Of a DNA stretch of 64,000 bases, positions 52,357-62,841 are shown piece after piece; the stretch's first letter is position 1; each line of letters starts with the position of its first letter. The notes beneath the pieces were generated by a model. That model did no database searches and had not been told where the DNA came from. It saw only the letters and a program-made list of their open reading frames with translations. Position numbers and translations under genes: made by a program. Source of the stretch: Aestuariirhabdus sp049985285 (GTDB lineage Bacteria > Pseudomonadota > Gammaproteobacteria > Pseudomonadales > Aestuariirhabdaceae); the NCBI RefSeq assembly GCF_049985285.1, contig NZ_JBNIEU010000002.1, forward strand, positions 1-64,000. Direction: 5' to 3'.

Positions 52357-52728
52357 CTAATGGGTGAGTGCGCTGAGCTCGCGCTCGAGCAACTGGTGGT
52401 CGCCAAGGTTAAGTTCCGCCAATCGCTTGAGCAGGGTGATGCTGTCAATATCGATTTGCTGGCAAGAGAAACCGGTATGGCCGTCGCGCTCGTGGGCAAA
52501 CTCGAGCTGCATTTCGATATGGTGGTCGTTATCGAGGGTGATGTTGATCGTCGTGGGAGTATCGAGTACGAGGTCGCAATCGTCTCCGAGTTGTACCAAC
52601 ACTCCCTTGAGTGATACGTCGATCAGGGTTACCGGCCAGCGCTTGCCGCCCTGGCTGATCACGCTATCCGCGTCGAAGGCGAAGCGGGTAAAGTGGCGGC
52701 GGTCGGTGGGATTATCCCCTGAAGACAT
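52357..52728 (-). CDS. mapZ: Single-domain PilZ protein, MapZ (PA4608)-like
   Basis: A 123-residue PilZ adaptor. The c-di-GMP motifs are the arginine-rich DRRHFTRFAFDADS and DVSLKGVLV. The C-terminal SITLLKRLAELNLGDHQLLEREL closely matches what I recall of Pseudomonas MapZ, which also lies beside radA and, when bound to c-di-GMP, inhibits a chemotaxis methyltransferase. No cheR gene is in the window. The ATG at 52728 follows AGGAACG; an open frame to 52998 has no family similarity. It is 73 bases upstream of radA on the same strand. Confidence 0.85.
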   Translation of the reverse strand: MSSGDNPTDRRHFTRFAFDADSVISQGGKRWPVTLIDVSLKGVLVQLGDDCDLVLDTPTTINITLDNDHHIEMQLEFAHERDGHTGFSCQQIDIDSITLLKRLAELNLGDHQLLERELSALTH

Positions 52729-52801
52729 AATGATCGTTCCTGCGGTCGGTGAGCGGTTTTTATGCCGATTACTTAGAACTATAGTGATTTTTGCTCCGGG
52801 A

Positions 52802-52833
52802 GCAAGCACCGGTACTGCCGCACTGGTGCTTGC
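52802..52833 (-). terminator. Hairpin after ettA
   Basis: A perfect 9-bp stem (GCAAGCACC / GGTGCTTGC) with a 14-base loop lies 13 bases after the ettA stop and before the PilZ gene. No T run follows on the minus strand, so it may be a weak terminator or attenuator. Confidence 0.5.
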
Positions 52834-52846
52834 CGGGAGAGGTGGA

Positions 52847-54508
<1,662 letters not shown>

Positions 54509-54736
54509 CGGTTTTGGGTTCCGCAATGCTGGTTGGTGCGAGTCAACGGAATATACCGAACTGGCCACCTATTGGCTATGGCAGCGGGTTGTTGGTGGTG
54601 CCGGAAGAGTAAGGCTCGATGGAGTGGCAGATGAATAGTACGCGACTGACTTGAGTGAAATTGAGATGCCTTCGATCCGTGCATGCTGTACAATCTGCGC
54701 CCACTTTTCGATGATGATCTTGCCAAGAGGGTTGCC

Positions 54737-55993
54737 ATGTTTACACAAGATATGACCATTGCCGGTTACGATGATGAGCTCTGGAATGCAATGCAGGGCG
54801 AAGCCGTGCGCCAGGAAGAGCATATCGAACTGATCGCCTCCGAAAACTACACCAGCCCGCGGGTGATGGAGGCGCAGGGCAGCAAGCTCACCAACAAGTA
54901 CGCCGAAGGTTACCCCGGCAAGCGGTACTACGGTGGTTGCGAACACGTCGATGTGGTTGAACAGTTGGCGATCGATCGTGCCAAGGCGCTGTTTGGCGCC
55001 GCTTACGCCAATGTCCAGCCTCACTCGGGCTCCCAGGCAAATGCCGCCGTTTACATGGCGCTGTGCAAGCCGGGCGATACCGTGCTCGGTATGAGCCTGG
55101 CCCACGGTGGTCACCTGACCCATGGTGCTTCCGTCAGCTTTTCCGGTCGTATCTACAGTGCGGTTCAGTATGGCCTTAACGCCGAAACCGGCGAGATCGA
55201 TTACGACGAAGTTGAGCGCCTGGCGCTGGAGCACAAACCGCGCATGATCGTGGCGGGTTTCTCCGCCTACTCCCGGGTCGTGGATTGGCAGCGTTTCCGC
55301 ACCATCGCCGATCAGATAGACGCCTACCTGATGGTCGATATGGCGCACGTAGCGGGCTTGATCGCAGCGGGTGTCTATCCGAGCCCTGTCGGGATCGCCG
55401 ATGTGGTTACCTCGACGACCCACAAGACCCTTGGTGGTCCCCGTGGTGGTGTCATCCTGGCCAACGCTGACGAAGAGATTCAGAAGAAACTGAATTTCGC
55501 CGTTTTTCCCGAAAGCCAGGGCGGTCCCCTATGCCACGTAGTTGCCGCCAAGGCGGTGTGTTTCAAAGAGGCGATGGAACCCGACTACAAGGCGTACCAG
55601 ACCCAGGTTGTCGAGAATGCTCAGGCCATGGCCACGGTATTGATGGAGCGCGGTATTAAAGTGGTCTCCGGTGGCACCGACGACCACCTGTTCCTGGTCG
55701 ACCTGATCGGCAAGGAGTTCACCGGTAAGGATGCAGAAGCGGTATTGGGCAGGGCTAATATCACGGTCAACAAGAACGCGGTGCCCAACGACCCTCGTTC
55801 ACCGTTCGTGACCAGTGGTCTGCGCATCGGTACCCCGGCGATTACCCGTCGCGGTTTCAATGCCCAGGACTCAGCCGACCTGGCGGGCTGGATCTGCGAT
55901 CTGCTGGATGATATCGAAAATGAAGCGGTGGTGGCCGAGGTGAAGGCGAAGGTGCTCGATATCTGTGGACGGCTGCCGGTTTACACCGCGTAG
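54737..55993 (+). CDS. glyA: Serine hydroxymethyltransferase
   Basis: A 418-residue PLP enzyme that interconverts serine and glycine and loads tetrahydrofolate with one-carbon units. HIELIASENYTSPRVMEAQG, YAEGYPGKRYYGGCE, the PLP lysine in TSTTHKTLGGPRGG and the C-terminal ITRRGFN match GlyA at full length. The ATG at 54737 follows AGAGGG and matches the E. coli N-terminus. A TACAAT at 54689-54694 could be the -10 of its promoter; the -35 is weak. It is divergent from ettA. Confidence 0.98.
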   Translation: MFTQDMTIAGYDDELWNAMQGEAVRQEEHIELIASENYTSPRVMEAQGSKLTNKYAEGYPGKRYYGGCEHVDVVEQLAIDRAKALFGAAYANVQPHSGSQANAAVYMALCKPGDTVLGMSLAHGGHLTHGASVSFSGRIYSAVQYGLNAETGEIDYDEVERLALEHKPRMIVAGFSAYSRVVDWQRFRTIADQIDAYLMVDMAHVAGLIAAGVYPSPVGIADVVTSTTHKTLGGPRGGVILANADEEIQKKLNFAVFPESQGGPLCHVVAAKAVCFKEAMEPDYKAYQTQVVENAQAMATVLMERGIKVVSGGTDDHLFLVDLIGKEFTGKDAEAVLGRANITVNKNAVPNDPRSPFVTSGLRIGTPAITRRGFNAQDSADLAGWICDLLDDIENEAVVAEVKAKVLDICGRLPVYTA

Positions 55994-56014
55994 GAGTCGC
56001 CGTCGGTTAGCGCG

Positions 56015-56050
56015 ACGCCCCAGTGACCGTGGTTACCGGGGCGTTGTCAT
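56015..56050 (+). terminator. Probable terminator of glyA
   Basis: A stem ACGCCCC/GGGGCGT (56015-56021 with 56038-56044) contains a further GTGACC/GGTTAC inner stem, giving a long GC-rich hairpin 22 bases after glyA. The following TGTCATTT is a weak T tract. Confidence 0.65.
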
Positions 56051-56171
56051 TTGCAGCTCCAACAGTTCAGGCTTTTCACCGGCACGCACTTGTTTTTGGG
56101 GGGCAAGCCAGTAGACTTCAAAGCCAGACCCCGATTTTAGACCCCCATATCCCACTTTCAGGCGTTTTTGC

Positions 56172-56639
56172 ATGCATTGTCCCTTCTGTAATGCCCACGA
56201 TACCAAGGTGATCGATTCCCGGCTGGTGGCCGAGGGGGTTCAGGTGCGGCGCAGGCGTGAATGTCTCTCCTGCTCTGAGCGCTTCACCACCTACGAGGGC
56301 GCCGAGTTGCTGATGCCTCGGTTGATCAAACAAGATGGCAGTCGCGTACCCTTTGATGACCAGAAACTGCGCGCCGGTATGCTGCGGGCGCTGGAAAAAA
56401 GGCCGGTGAGTGTTGAGCGTATCGAGGAGTCGATCAGTCGCATCAAACACAAGTTGCAGGCCACCGGCGAGCGGGAGATCAAATCTCTCGATGTTGGCGA
56501 GCTGGTGATGGGAGAGTTACAGCGCCTTGACGAGGTAGCCTATATCCGCTTTGCCTCCGTTTATCGACGCTTCCAGGATCTAAACGAGTTCCGCGAAGAG
56601 ATCGAACGGCTCGAAAAGGAACCCCGTCCGCAGCCCTGA
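56172..56639 (+). CDS. nrdR: Transcriptional repressor NrdR
   Basis: A 155-residue zinc-ribbon and ATP-cone repressor of ribonucleotide reductase genes. The ribbon is MHCPFCNAHDTKV and ECLSCSERFTTYE; the ATP cone follows with VPFDDQKLRAGMLRALEKRPV. No nrd operon is in the window. It leads the rib genes, 21 bases before ribD, as usual in gammaproteobacteria. Confidence 0.97.
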   Translation: MHCPFCNAHDTKVIDSRLVAEGVQVRRRRECLSCSERFTTYEGAELLMPRLIKQDGSRVPFDDQKLRAGMLRALEKRPVSVERIEESISRIKHKLQATGEREIKSLDVGELVMGELQRLDEVAYIRFASVYRRFQDLNEFREEIERLEKEPRPQP

Positions 56640-56660
56640 GGGGGCGGCGGGTTAACTGCA

Positions 56661-57803
56661 ATGGCCGATATGCATCCCTCTGTGTTTGATACTGAGTGCA
56701 TGTCGCGCGCCCTGCAGTTGGCCAGGCGAGGCCTCTATACCACGGAGCCCAACCCCCGTGTGGGCTGCGTGCTTGCCCAGGGACAACAGCTGCTGGGCGA
56801 GGGGTGGCACCAGCGTGCTGGTGAGGGACATGCGGAGGTCAATGCACTGGCAGCCGCTGGTGGGTCGGCTCAGGGGGCAACGGCCTACGTAACGCTCGAA
56901 CCCTGTAGCCATTTTGGGCGCACGGCACCCTGTTGTGATGCCTTGATCCGTGCCGGGGTGTCCCGGGTGTGGGTGGCGATGCTTGACCCCAATCCGCTGG
57001 TGGCCGGTAAGGGTCTTGAGCGGTTGCGTGAGGCCGGCATCGAGGTGCACTGTGGCCTGATGGAGGCCCAGGCGCGCAGCTTAAACCCGGGGTTTATTAA
57101 GCGTATGGAACAGTCTCGCCCCTTCGTGCGTTGCAAGCTGGCGATGAGCCTCGATGGACGCACCGCCATGGCATCAGGAGAGAGTCAGTGGATTACCGGG
57201 CCCGATGCCCGCTCTGATGTACAGCGCCTGCGCGCCCGGAGTTCGGCGATCGTTACCGGGGTTGAATCCATTTTACGGGATGACTCGGCGCTGACGTTAC
57301 GCCCGGAACAGCTGGATATGGCTGATGCCGATGAGGTATGCCGCCGGCAACCGCTGCGCGTGGTGCTCGACAGCGAGCTGCGCACGCCGGTCTCGGCGAA
57401 AGTTTTACAGGGTAAGGGGCGTGCCTTGCTGGTGTGTGCAGCCGCTGCCGACCCGGCGCGCAAGGCGATGCTGGAGGCGGCTGGAGCGGAGATTATTTCG
57501 CTGAATCGAGTCGCTGGTGGACTGGACCTGGATGAGCTGATGGCAGAGCTCGCCCGCCGAGAGTGCAACGAAGTATTGCTCGAAACTGGCGCCACCCTCG
57601 CGGGGGCGGCCGTTACAGCAGGTATAGTCGATGAGCTGGTGGTGTATATGGCGCCATTGTTGATGGGCAGTGATGCGCGTCCGCTGTTGTCGCTGCCGAT
57701 CGCCAGCATGTCGCAGAGCCGGCCGCTGCAGATCACTGATCTGCGTGCGATTGGGCGAGATTGGCGTATTACGGCAGCCCCTGTAGTTGCCGGGAGCGAG
57801 TGA
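56661..57803 (+). CDS. ribD: Bifunctional riboflavin deaminase/reductase RibD
   Basis: A 380-residue enzyme for the second and third steps of riboflavin synthesis. The N-terminal deaminase has the zinc site GEGHAEVNAL and PCSHFGRTAPCCDAL; the C-terminal NADPH reductase has KLAMSLDGRTAM, WITGPDARSDVQ and EVLLETGATLAG. Length is typical. An ATG at 56673 could also start it. Confidence 0.96.
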   Translation: MADMHPSVFDTECMSRALQLARRGLYTTEPNPRVGCVLAQGQQLLGEGWHQRAGEGHAEVNALAAAGGSAQGATAYVTLEPCSHFGRTAPCCDALIRAGVSRVWVAMLDPNPLVAGKGLERLREAGIEVHCGLMEAQARSLNPGFIKRMEQSRPFVRCKLAMSLDGRTAMASGESQWITGPDARSDVQRLRARSSAIVTGVESILRDDSALTLRPEQLDMADADEVCRRQPLRVVLDSELRTPVSAKVLQGKGRALLVCAAAADPARKAMLEAAGAEIISLNRVAGGLDLDELMAELARRECNEVLLETGATLAGAAVTAGIVDELVVYMAPLLMGSDARPLLSLPIASMSQSRPLQITDLRAIGRDWRITAAPVVAGSE

Positions 57804-57810
57804 AGCGAAG

Positions 57811-58479
57811 ATGTTTACCGGAATTATCGAAACCGTTGGCCATATAGCACGTACTGAACCCCGGGGCGGGGATCTACGCTTGTGCGTCGATAGCGGAGCC
57901 CTCGACCTCGGAGATGTTAAACTGGGGGACTCGATCGCCACCAATGGTGTGTGCCTGACCGTAACCGGATTGACGGGCAGCGGTTATTGGGCCGATGTCT
58001 CACAGGAAACTCTTGCTTGCTCTACCCTGGGGGAGCTGGTGCCGGGGGCTGTGGTCAACCTGGAAAAAGCGATGCAGCCCAGCGGACGTTTCGGTGGTCA
58101 TATGGTCAGTGGCCATGTCGATGGTATCGGCCGGATTGTCGGTATTCGCGATGAGGGGCGCAGTGTGCGCTATCGTATTGAACCGCCGCCGGGATTAGGG
58201 CGTTATATCGCCAATAAGGGTTCGATTACAGTGGATGGAGTCAGCTTGACGGTGAATGGGTTGGAGGGCGATAGCTTCGAACTCAATATTGTTCCTCATA
58301 CCGCCGAGCAAACTATTATTAGCCGATATCGTGAAGGTCATCGGGTAAATCTTGAAGTGGATCTGGTTGCCCGTTATCTGGAGCGGCTACTGCAAGGGGA
58401 CGACACCCAAAGCGGCAGTGCGGGTATGACACAGGAATTTCTGGCGCAGCACGGCTTTGGCGGCCGTGGACGCCGTTAA
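57811..58479 (+). CDS. ribE: Riboflavin synthase alpha subunit
   Basis: A 222-residue enzyme with two lumazine-binding halves; it makes riboflavin from two molecules of dimethyl-ribityllumazine. The start MFTGIIETVGH is invariant in the family. SIATNGVCLTVTG and the duplicated GSITVDGVSLTVNG mark both halves. ATG at 57811 is 7 bases after ribD; an earlier in-frame ATG overlaps ribD. Also named ribC in Pseudomonas. Confidence 0.96.
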   Translation: MFTGIIETVGHIARTEPRGGDLRLCVDSGALDLGDVKLGDSIATNGVCLTVTGLTGSGYWADVSQETLACSTLGELVPGAVVNLEKAMQPSGRFGGHMVSGHVDGIGRIVGIRDEGRSVRYRIEPPPGLGRYIANKGSITVDGVSLTVNGLEGDSFELNIVPHTAEQTIISRYREGHRVNLEVDLVARYLERLLQGDDTQSGSAGMTQEFLAQHGFGGRGRR

Positions 58480-58503
58480 TACAGACAGAGCAGTGAATTA
58501 ACG

Positions 58504-59622
58504 ATGAAACTCAACAGTATTGAAGAGATTATTGAAGATATCCGTCAGGGCAAGATGGTAATCCTGATGGATGACGAAGATCGCGAGAACGAGGGTGACC
58601 TGATTGTGGCGGCGGAGAAGATCACCACCGAACAGGTAAATTTTATGGCGGCCAAAGCGCGGGGACTTATCTGCCTGACCCTGACCGGTGATCGTTGCGA
58701 TTTTCTGGGCTTGCCGTCGATGGTGCAGAGCGAGAACGGCAGCCAGTACGGCACGCCCTTTACGGTCTCCATTGAGGCGGCAGAGGGTGTAACCACGGGT
58801 ATTTCGGCTGCGGATCGAGCGCTGACGATTCAGCGCGCAGTTGACCCGCGCTCCACTCCGCAGGATATTGTGCAGCCGGGGCATATTTTCCCCCTGCGCG
58901 CACGCCCTGGTGGTGTGTTGAGCCGTGCTGGTCACACCGAAGCAGGTTGTGATCTCGCTCGTATCGCTGGCTTGATTCCGGCGGCCGCGATTGTTGAGGT
59001 GATGAACGAAGATGGCACTATGGCACGCCGCCCTGATCTGGAAAAGTTCGCGGAGTTGCATGACCTTAAAATCGGCACTATTGCAGACCTGATACATTAT
59101 CGTATTCTCCACGACAAGACGGTCGACCGTATCGATGATAAGACACTTACTACCGAGTTTGGTGAGTTCACCCTGACCCTGTTCAAGGATACCATTCACG
59201 GCCAGTCACATATTGCGTTGAGTATGGGGCAGTGGAGTGCCGAGCAGCCGACGTTGGTGCGAGTGCATGTCGCCGACACCCTGCGCGACCTGTTGGGAGC
59301 ACATCAGGAGGGAAGTGGCACCTGGTCCTTGCGCAATGCGATGCGACGCATTGCGGAGGAGGGCAATGGAGTGGCGGTGCTGCTTAACAGCGATGACAGC
59401 CTATCCATGGGGCCCTGTCTGGAGACCTACTTCAACCCGCAGCAACAACGCACACCGGGGCGCGATGGGGTCGGGGCGTACCATACGATAGGTACGGGCT
59501 CACAAATTCTGCGCGAGATGGGTATCGGCAAAATGCGCCTGCTCAGTTCACCGATTCGATTCAGCGCGATCTCCGGTTTCGATCTGGAGATCACCGAATA
59601 CATTCCCTACGAAGAGCAGTAG
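58504..59622 (+). CDS. ribBA: 3,4-dihydroxy-2-butanone-4-phosphate synthase with degenerate GTP cyclohydrolase II-like domain
   Basis: A 372-residue fusion. The RibB half (1 to about 205) has the active site VILMDDEDRENEGDL, AGHTEAGCDLARIAG and EVMNEDGTMAR. The C-terminal GCH-II-like half lacks the zinc cysteines of RibA: the place of HSECLTGD...CDCG reads RVHVADTLRDLLGA. It is therefore probably not a cyclohydrolase, and the separate ribA at 62842 supplies that step. It lies 24 bases after ribE and 30 before ribH. Confidence 0.95.
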   Translation: MKLNSIEEIIEDIRQGKMVILMDDEDRENEGDLIVAAEKITTEQVNFMAAKARGLICLTLTGDRCDFLGLPSMVQSENGSQYGTPFTVSIEAAEGVTTGISAADRALTIQRAVDPRSTPQDIVQPGHIFPLRARPGGVLSRAGHTEAGCDLARIAGLIPAAAIVEVMNEDGTMARRPDLEKFAELHDLKIGTIADLIHYRILHDKTVDRIDDKTLTTEFGEFTLTLFKDTIHGQSHIALSMGQWSAEQPTLVRVHVADTLRDLLGAHQEGSGTWSLRNAMRRIAEEGNGVAVLLNSDDSLSMGPCLETYFNPQQQRTPGRDGVGAYHTIGTGSQILREMGIGKMRLLSSPIRFSAISGFDLEITEYIPYEEQ

Positions 59623-59652
59623 AGACTGCCTTTAACACGACGAGGATTTTTT

Positions 59653-60129
59653 ATGTCTAGCATCAAGACAATCGAAGGAAAACTAACCGCCAACGAAGGC
59701 AAGTACGCCATTGTAGTAGGGCGCTGGAATGCGTTTGTAGTAGAGAGCCTGCTGGAAGGGGCGGTTGATTCACTGTCCCGTCACGGTGTCAGTGATGAGG
59801 ATATCACCATCATTCGTTGCCCCGGCGCGTTCGAGATTCCGCTGGTTGTTAAAAAAGCCGCCAGCTCGGGCCATTACGATGCCGTTATTGCACTGGGTGC
59901 GGTGATTCGAGGCGGTACGCCGCACTTTGAATATGTTGCCGGCGAATGTGTTAAAGGGTTGGGCGTGGTCGCGCTGGAAGCGGAAATACCGGTATCCTTT
60001 GGCGTGTTGACGGTTGATTCGATCGAACAGGCCGTTGAGCGTTCGGGCACCAAGGCGGGTAACAAGGGTGAAGAGGCGGCGATGTCAGCCTTTGAGATGG
60101 TTAACCTGCTCAATGAAATGGGAGGCTGA
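59653..60129 (+). CDS. ribH: 6,7-dimethyl-8-ribityllumazine synthase
   Basis: A 158-residue lumazine synthase that forms icosahedral or pentameric assemblies. RWNAFVVESLLEGAVD, CPGAFEIPLVVKKAA, ALGAVIRGGTPHFEYV, VSFGVLTVDSIEQA and the late NKGEEAAMSAFEMVNL are complete. It is followed immediately by nusB, the usual pair. Confidence 0.97.
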   Translation: MSSIKTIEGKLTANEGKYAIVVGRWNAFVVESLLEGAVDSLSRHGVSDEDITIIRCPGAFEIPLVVKKAASSGHYDAVIALGAVIRGGTPHFEYVAGECVKGLGVVALEAEIPVSFGVLTVDSIEQAVERSGTKAGNKGEEAAMSAFEMVNLLNEMGG

Positions 60130-60130
60130 G

Positions 60131-60592
60131 TTGAAACAACAAGGCAATAGTCGAATGAATCCCGCTGCTCGGCGCAAGGCTCGCCAGTTGGCACTGCAGG
60201 CTTTGTATCAGTGGTATATGGCGCAAGCCAACGTCGCCGATATCGAAGCACAGTTTCGTGCCGACAATGACTTTGAAAAAATTGACGGGGAATACTTCAG
60301 TGAACTGTTGCTGCAGATTCCAAAGCAACTCGATGAGCTCGATGGCTGTGTAGAACCCTTGCTGGATCGTGATTTGGAAGAGCTGGATCCAATTGAACGG
60401 GCGATTTTGCGTATTGGTGCATACGAATTGCTGCATCGTCATGATGTGCCTTATCGGGTTGTTATCAATGAAGGGATTGAACTCGCCAAACGCTTCGGTG
60501 CCTCTGAAAGTCACCGTTACGTAAACGGTATCCTCGACAAGATCGCGGCCAAGGTGCGTTCCCCGGAAGTGAAAAATCATCGTAAATCCTGA
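60131..60592 (+). CDS. nusB: Transcription antitermination factor NusB
   Basis: An all-helical protein that with NusE binds boxA RNA in rRNA operons. NPAARRKARQLALQALYQW, YFSELLLQI, LDPIERAILRIGAYELLHR and RVVINEGIELAKRFGASES are the family signature. The start is a choice: TTG at 60131 has GGGAGG five bases upstream, while ATG at 60155 (MNPAARR) matches the E. coli N-terminus but has a poor ribosome site. The stop shares one base with the thiL start. Confidence 0.95.
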   Translation: MKQQGNSRMNPAARRKARQLALQALYQWYMAQANVADIEAQFRADNDFEKIDGEYFSELLLQIPKQLDELDGCVEPLLDRDLEELDPIERAILRIGAYELLHRHDVPYRVVINEGIELAKRFGASESHRYVNGILDKIAAKVRSPEVKNHRKS

Positions 60593-61545
60593 TGCCGGGA
60601 GAGTTTGAACTTATCCGGCGCTACTTCGACCGCGCCGGACTCAACGACCCACACCCGGCTGTTGTATTGGGTATCGGTGATGACTGCGCGATCATCGATC
60701 CCCCCGGACAACATCAGCTCTGCTTTTCGGTTGACACCCTGGTGGCGGATGTTCATTTTCCCGCAGCCGCCGACCCGGGGCTGATTGCCCGCCGAGCCTT
60801 GGCGGTTAATCTCAGTGATTTAGCGGCGATGGGGGCCGTACCGCTCTGCTTCACCCTGGCGCTGACCCTGCCCGATTCCAACCCGCTATGGCTTGAGCAG
60901 TTTTCCTCGGGCTTGGCGAGCGAGGCCTGTGCCCATGGGGTGTGCCTCGCGGGAGGGGATACTACCCGGGGTCCGTTGAGTATCACGGTGCAGGTTCAGG
61001 GTACCCTGCCCATGGGGCGCGCGTTGCGCCGCAACGGGGCCTGCGTTGGTGACCGGGTGCTGGTGAGTGGCTCCCTGGGAGACGGCGCGGGTGCTTTGGC
61101 TTATCTGGATCAGCCCGCACAAACGCTCAGCAGTACCCAGCAACAGTTGCTTGATCGCTTCTACCGGCCCCAGCCCCGGCTCGCATTGGGTCAGCAACTC
61201 TTACAAATCGGTGGCCGTTGTGCGATCGATATCTCCGATGGCTTGCTGGCTGATCTGGGGCACATTTTGCAACGTAGTGGCGTTGGTGCGCGGCTAGAGC
61301 TCGATGATATCCCGCTATCGGATGCCTTGCGTCGCGAGGGTGGCGATACCGCACAGCGGCTGGCGCTGAACGGTGGGGACGACTATGAGCTCTGCTTTAC
61401 CCTTCCGGAGCCGCTGTGGCTAGCGCATAAAGAGACGCTGTGCGCGCTGGTGCCCTGCACGGCTATCGGGCATATTGAAGCGGGAAGTGGCCTGCTGAAT
61501 ACTTCCGGAGAGCCACTAACCGTCACCGGTTACCAACATTTCTAA
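60592..61545 (+). CDS. thiL: Thiamine-monophosphate kinase
   Basis: A 317-residue PurM-fold kinase that makes thiamine diphosphate from the monophosphate. GIGDDCAIIDPPG, VDTLVADVHFPAAADPG, NLSDLAAMGAVPL, CLAGGDTTRGPLSIT, DISDGLLADLGHI and NGGDDYELCFTLP are conserved metal- and nucleotide-binding parts. It overlaps the nusB stop by one base. Confidence 0.97.
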   Translation: MPGEFELIRRYFDRAGLNDPHPAVVLGIGDDCAIIDPPGQHQLCFSVDTLVADVHFPAAADPGLIARRALAVNLSDLAAMGAVPLCFTLALTLPDSNPLWLEQFSSGLASEACAHGVCLAGGDTTRGPLSITVQVQGTLPMGRALRRNGACVGDRVLVSGSLGDGAGALAYLDQPAQTLSSTQQQLLDRFYRPQPRLALGQQLLQIGGRCAIDISDGLLADLGHILQRSGVGARLELDDIPLSDALRREGGDTAQRLALNGGDDYELCFTLPEPLWLAHKETLCALVPCTAIGHIEAGSGLLNTSGEPLTVTGYQHF

Positions 61546-61555
61546 CGGAGTTTTT

Positions 61556-62032
61556 ATGGCAGATACACCCGCAAGCGTATGGCGCAATCCGGTTCATTTT
61601 GTCGCCTTCGGATTTGGTAGTGGTGCCGCCCCTGTTGCTCCCGGCACCTTCGGTACCCTGGCTGCGGTCCCCCTTTACTTGCTGCTGCAGTATCTGCCAT
61701 TGACTCAATACCTGCTGGTGGTGGTGGTCGCTTTTGTTGTGGGCTGCTGGCTGTGTGACATCACCTCGCGGGACATTGGTGTACACGATCATGGTGGCAT
61801 CGTATGGGATGAGTTTGTAGGTCTGTGGGTGACGATGATCGCGGCTCCCCCGGGCTGGATCTGGATTGTGGTGGGTTTCGCTTTATTCAGGCTGTTCGAT
61901 ATCCTCAAGCCTTGGCCGATCCGCTGGCTGGACCGCCGCGTTGGTGGAGGCTTTGGAATAATGGTCGATGATCTGCTGGCGGGCGTGTTTGCGTGGGTTG
62001 TGATGCAACTGCTGCACCTGTGGGTGGTCTAA
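61556..62032 (+). CDS. pgpA: Phosphatidylglycerophosphatase A
   Basis: A 158-residue inner-membrane lipid phosphatase that forms phosphatidylglycerol. GSGAAPVAPGTFGTLAAVPLY, HDHGGIVWDEFVGLW and RLFDILKPWPIRWLDR, with the catalytic acidic residues, match PgpA. Four hydrophobic segments are visible. It is ten bases after thiL, as in many gammaproteobacteria. Confidence 0.96.
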   Translation: MADTPASVWRNPVHFVAFGFGSGAAPVAPGTFGTLAAVPLYLLLQYLPLTQYLLVVVVAFVVGCWLCDITSRDIGVHDHGGIVWDEFVGLWVTMIAAPPGWIWIVVGFALFRLFDILKPWPIRWLDRRVGGGFGIMVDDLLAGVFAWVVMQLLHLWVV

Positions 62033-62079
62033 CCCCCTGGGTTGATGCTGGTATAACCAGGAGAGCCAGGGTGAGGCTT

Positions 62080-62715
62080 ATGAATCGGATGCTAGTGATG
62101 GGGGTGGTGTTGATATCGCTATCGGCGGTAGCGGCCCCCGACGTGCGCGTGCAGGGGCTTTTTCCGGGTGCAGCGGTGTTGATTATTGATGGTGAACGCC
62201 ACCTGCTCAAGGTAGGGCGTAAGCCGGTCAAGGGTGTGAGTGTATTGGAGGCCGATGCCCACAGTGCACTGTTATCCATTGACGGAAAGCAACAGCGCTT
62301 GACGCTATCACGAGAAGTCAACAGCAGCTTTACCCAGGCCGAACGCAAACAGGTGCGGGTGAGTCTTGATCATGAGTCGGGCAGCTACCCGGTTTACGGC
62401 GCCATCAACGGTCGTTCGATACAGATGGTGGTAGATACCGGGGCCACCATGGTTGCGATGAGTTCGCAGCAGGCGCAGGCCATTGGGCTCGACTATAGCA
62501 AGGGTACCTTACGGCCAATAACCACCGCCAGCGATCAGGTGATGGCCTTCGAGCTGCGCCTTGATCGCGTCAGTATCGGGGGCATTGAGCGCAGAAATAT
62601 TCGCGCGGTGGTGGTGGAGGGGAGCTACCCGACGGTGGTGCTGCTGGGTATGAGTTTTTTACAGCACCTGCGAATGCAGGAGCAAGAGGGCGTGTTGCTT
62701 TTGGAAGAGAAGTAA
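62080..62715 (+). CDS. Exported retropepsin-like aspartic protease (TIGR02281 family)
   Basis: A 211-residue protein. A signal peptide or membrane anchor (MGVVLISLSAVAAPD) precedes a clan AA aspartic protease domain with the active site MVVDTGATMVAMSS and a later hydrophobic VVLLGMSFLQHL, which packs against it. One such domain would need to dimerise. The role is unknown. ATG at 62080 follows GTGAGG; an upstream frame to 61993 overlaps pgpA. Confidence 0.85.
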   Translation: MNRMLVMGVVLISLSAVAAPDVRVQGLFPGAAVLIIDGERHLLKVGRKPVKGVSVLEADAHSALLSIDGKQQRLTLSREVNSSFTQAERKQVRVSLDHESGSYPVYGAINGRSIQMVVDTGATMVAMSSQQAQAIGLDYSKGTLRPITTASDQVMAFELRLDRVSIGGIERRNIRAVVVEGSYPTVVLLGMSFLQHLRMQEQEGVLLLEEK

Positions 62716-62716
62716 C

Positions 62717-62733
62717 CCGGCTTGCCGAGCCGG
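62717..62733 (+). terminator. Small hairpin after the aspartic protease gene
   Basis: A 6-bp stem (CCGGCT / AGCCGG) with a 5-base loop lies directly after the stop codon. There is no T tract, so termination is only possible. Confidence 0.35.
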
Positions 62734-62841
62734 CCTATACCTGAGGGGCATGCTGCGGTAATGGTGTGCACGATGGGGTTGGCCTGTTAGAATGCCGTCC
62801 CTTGACCGAGCCGCTGCGGCAGATATTTTTAGGAGTTATCA

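Noticed and set aside
56640..58503. FMN riboswitch in front of the rib genes
   Set aside because: The gaps between nrdR, ribD, ribE and ribBA are only 7 to 25 bases and none holds the conserved FMN element.
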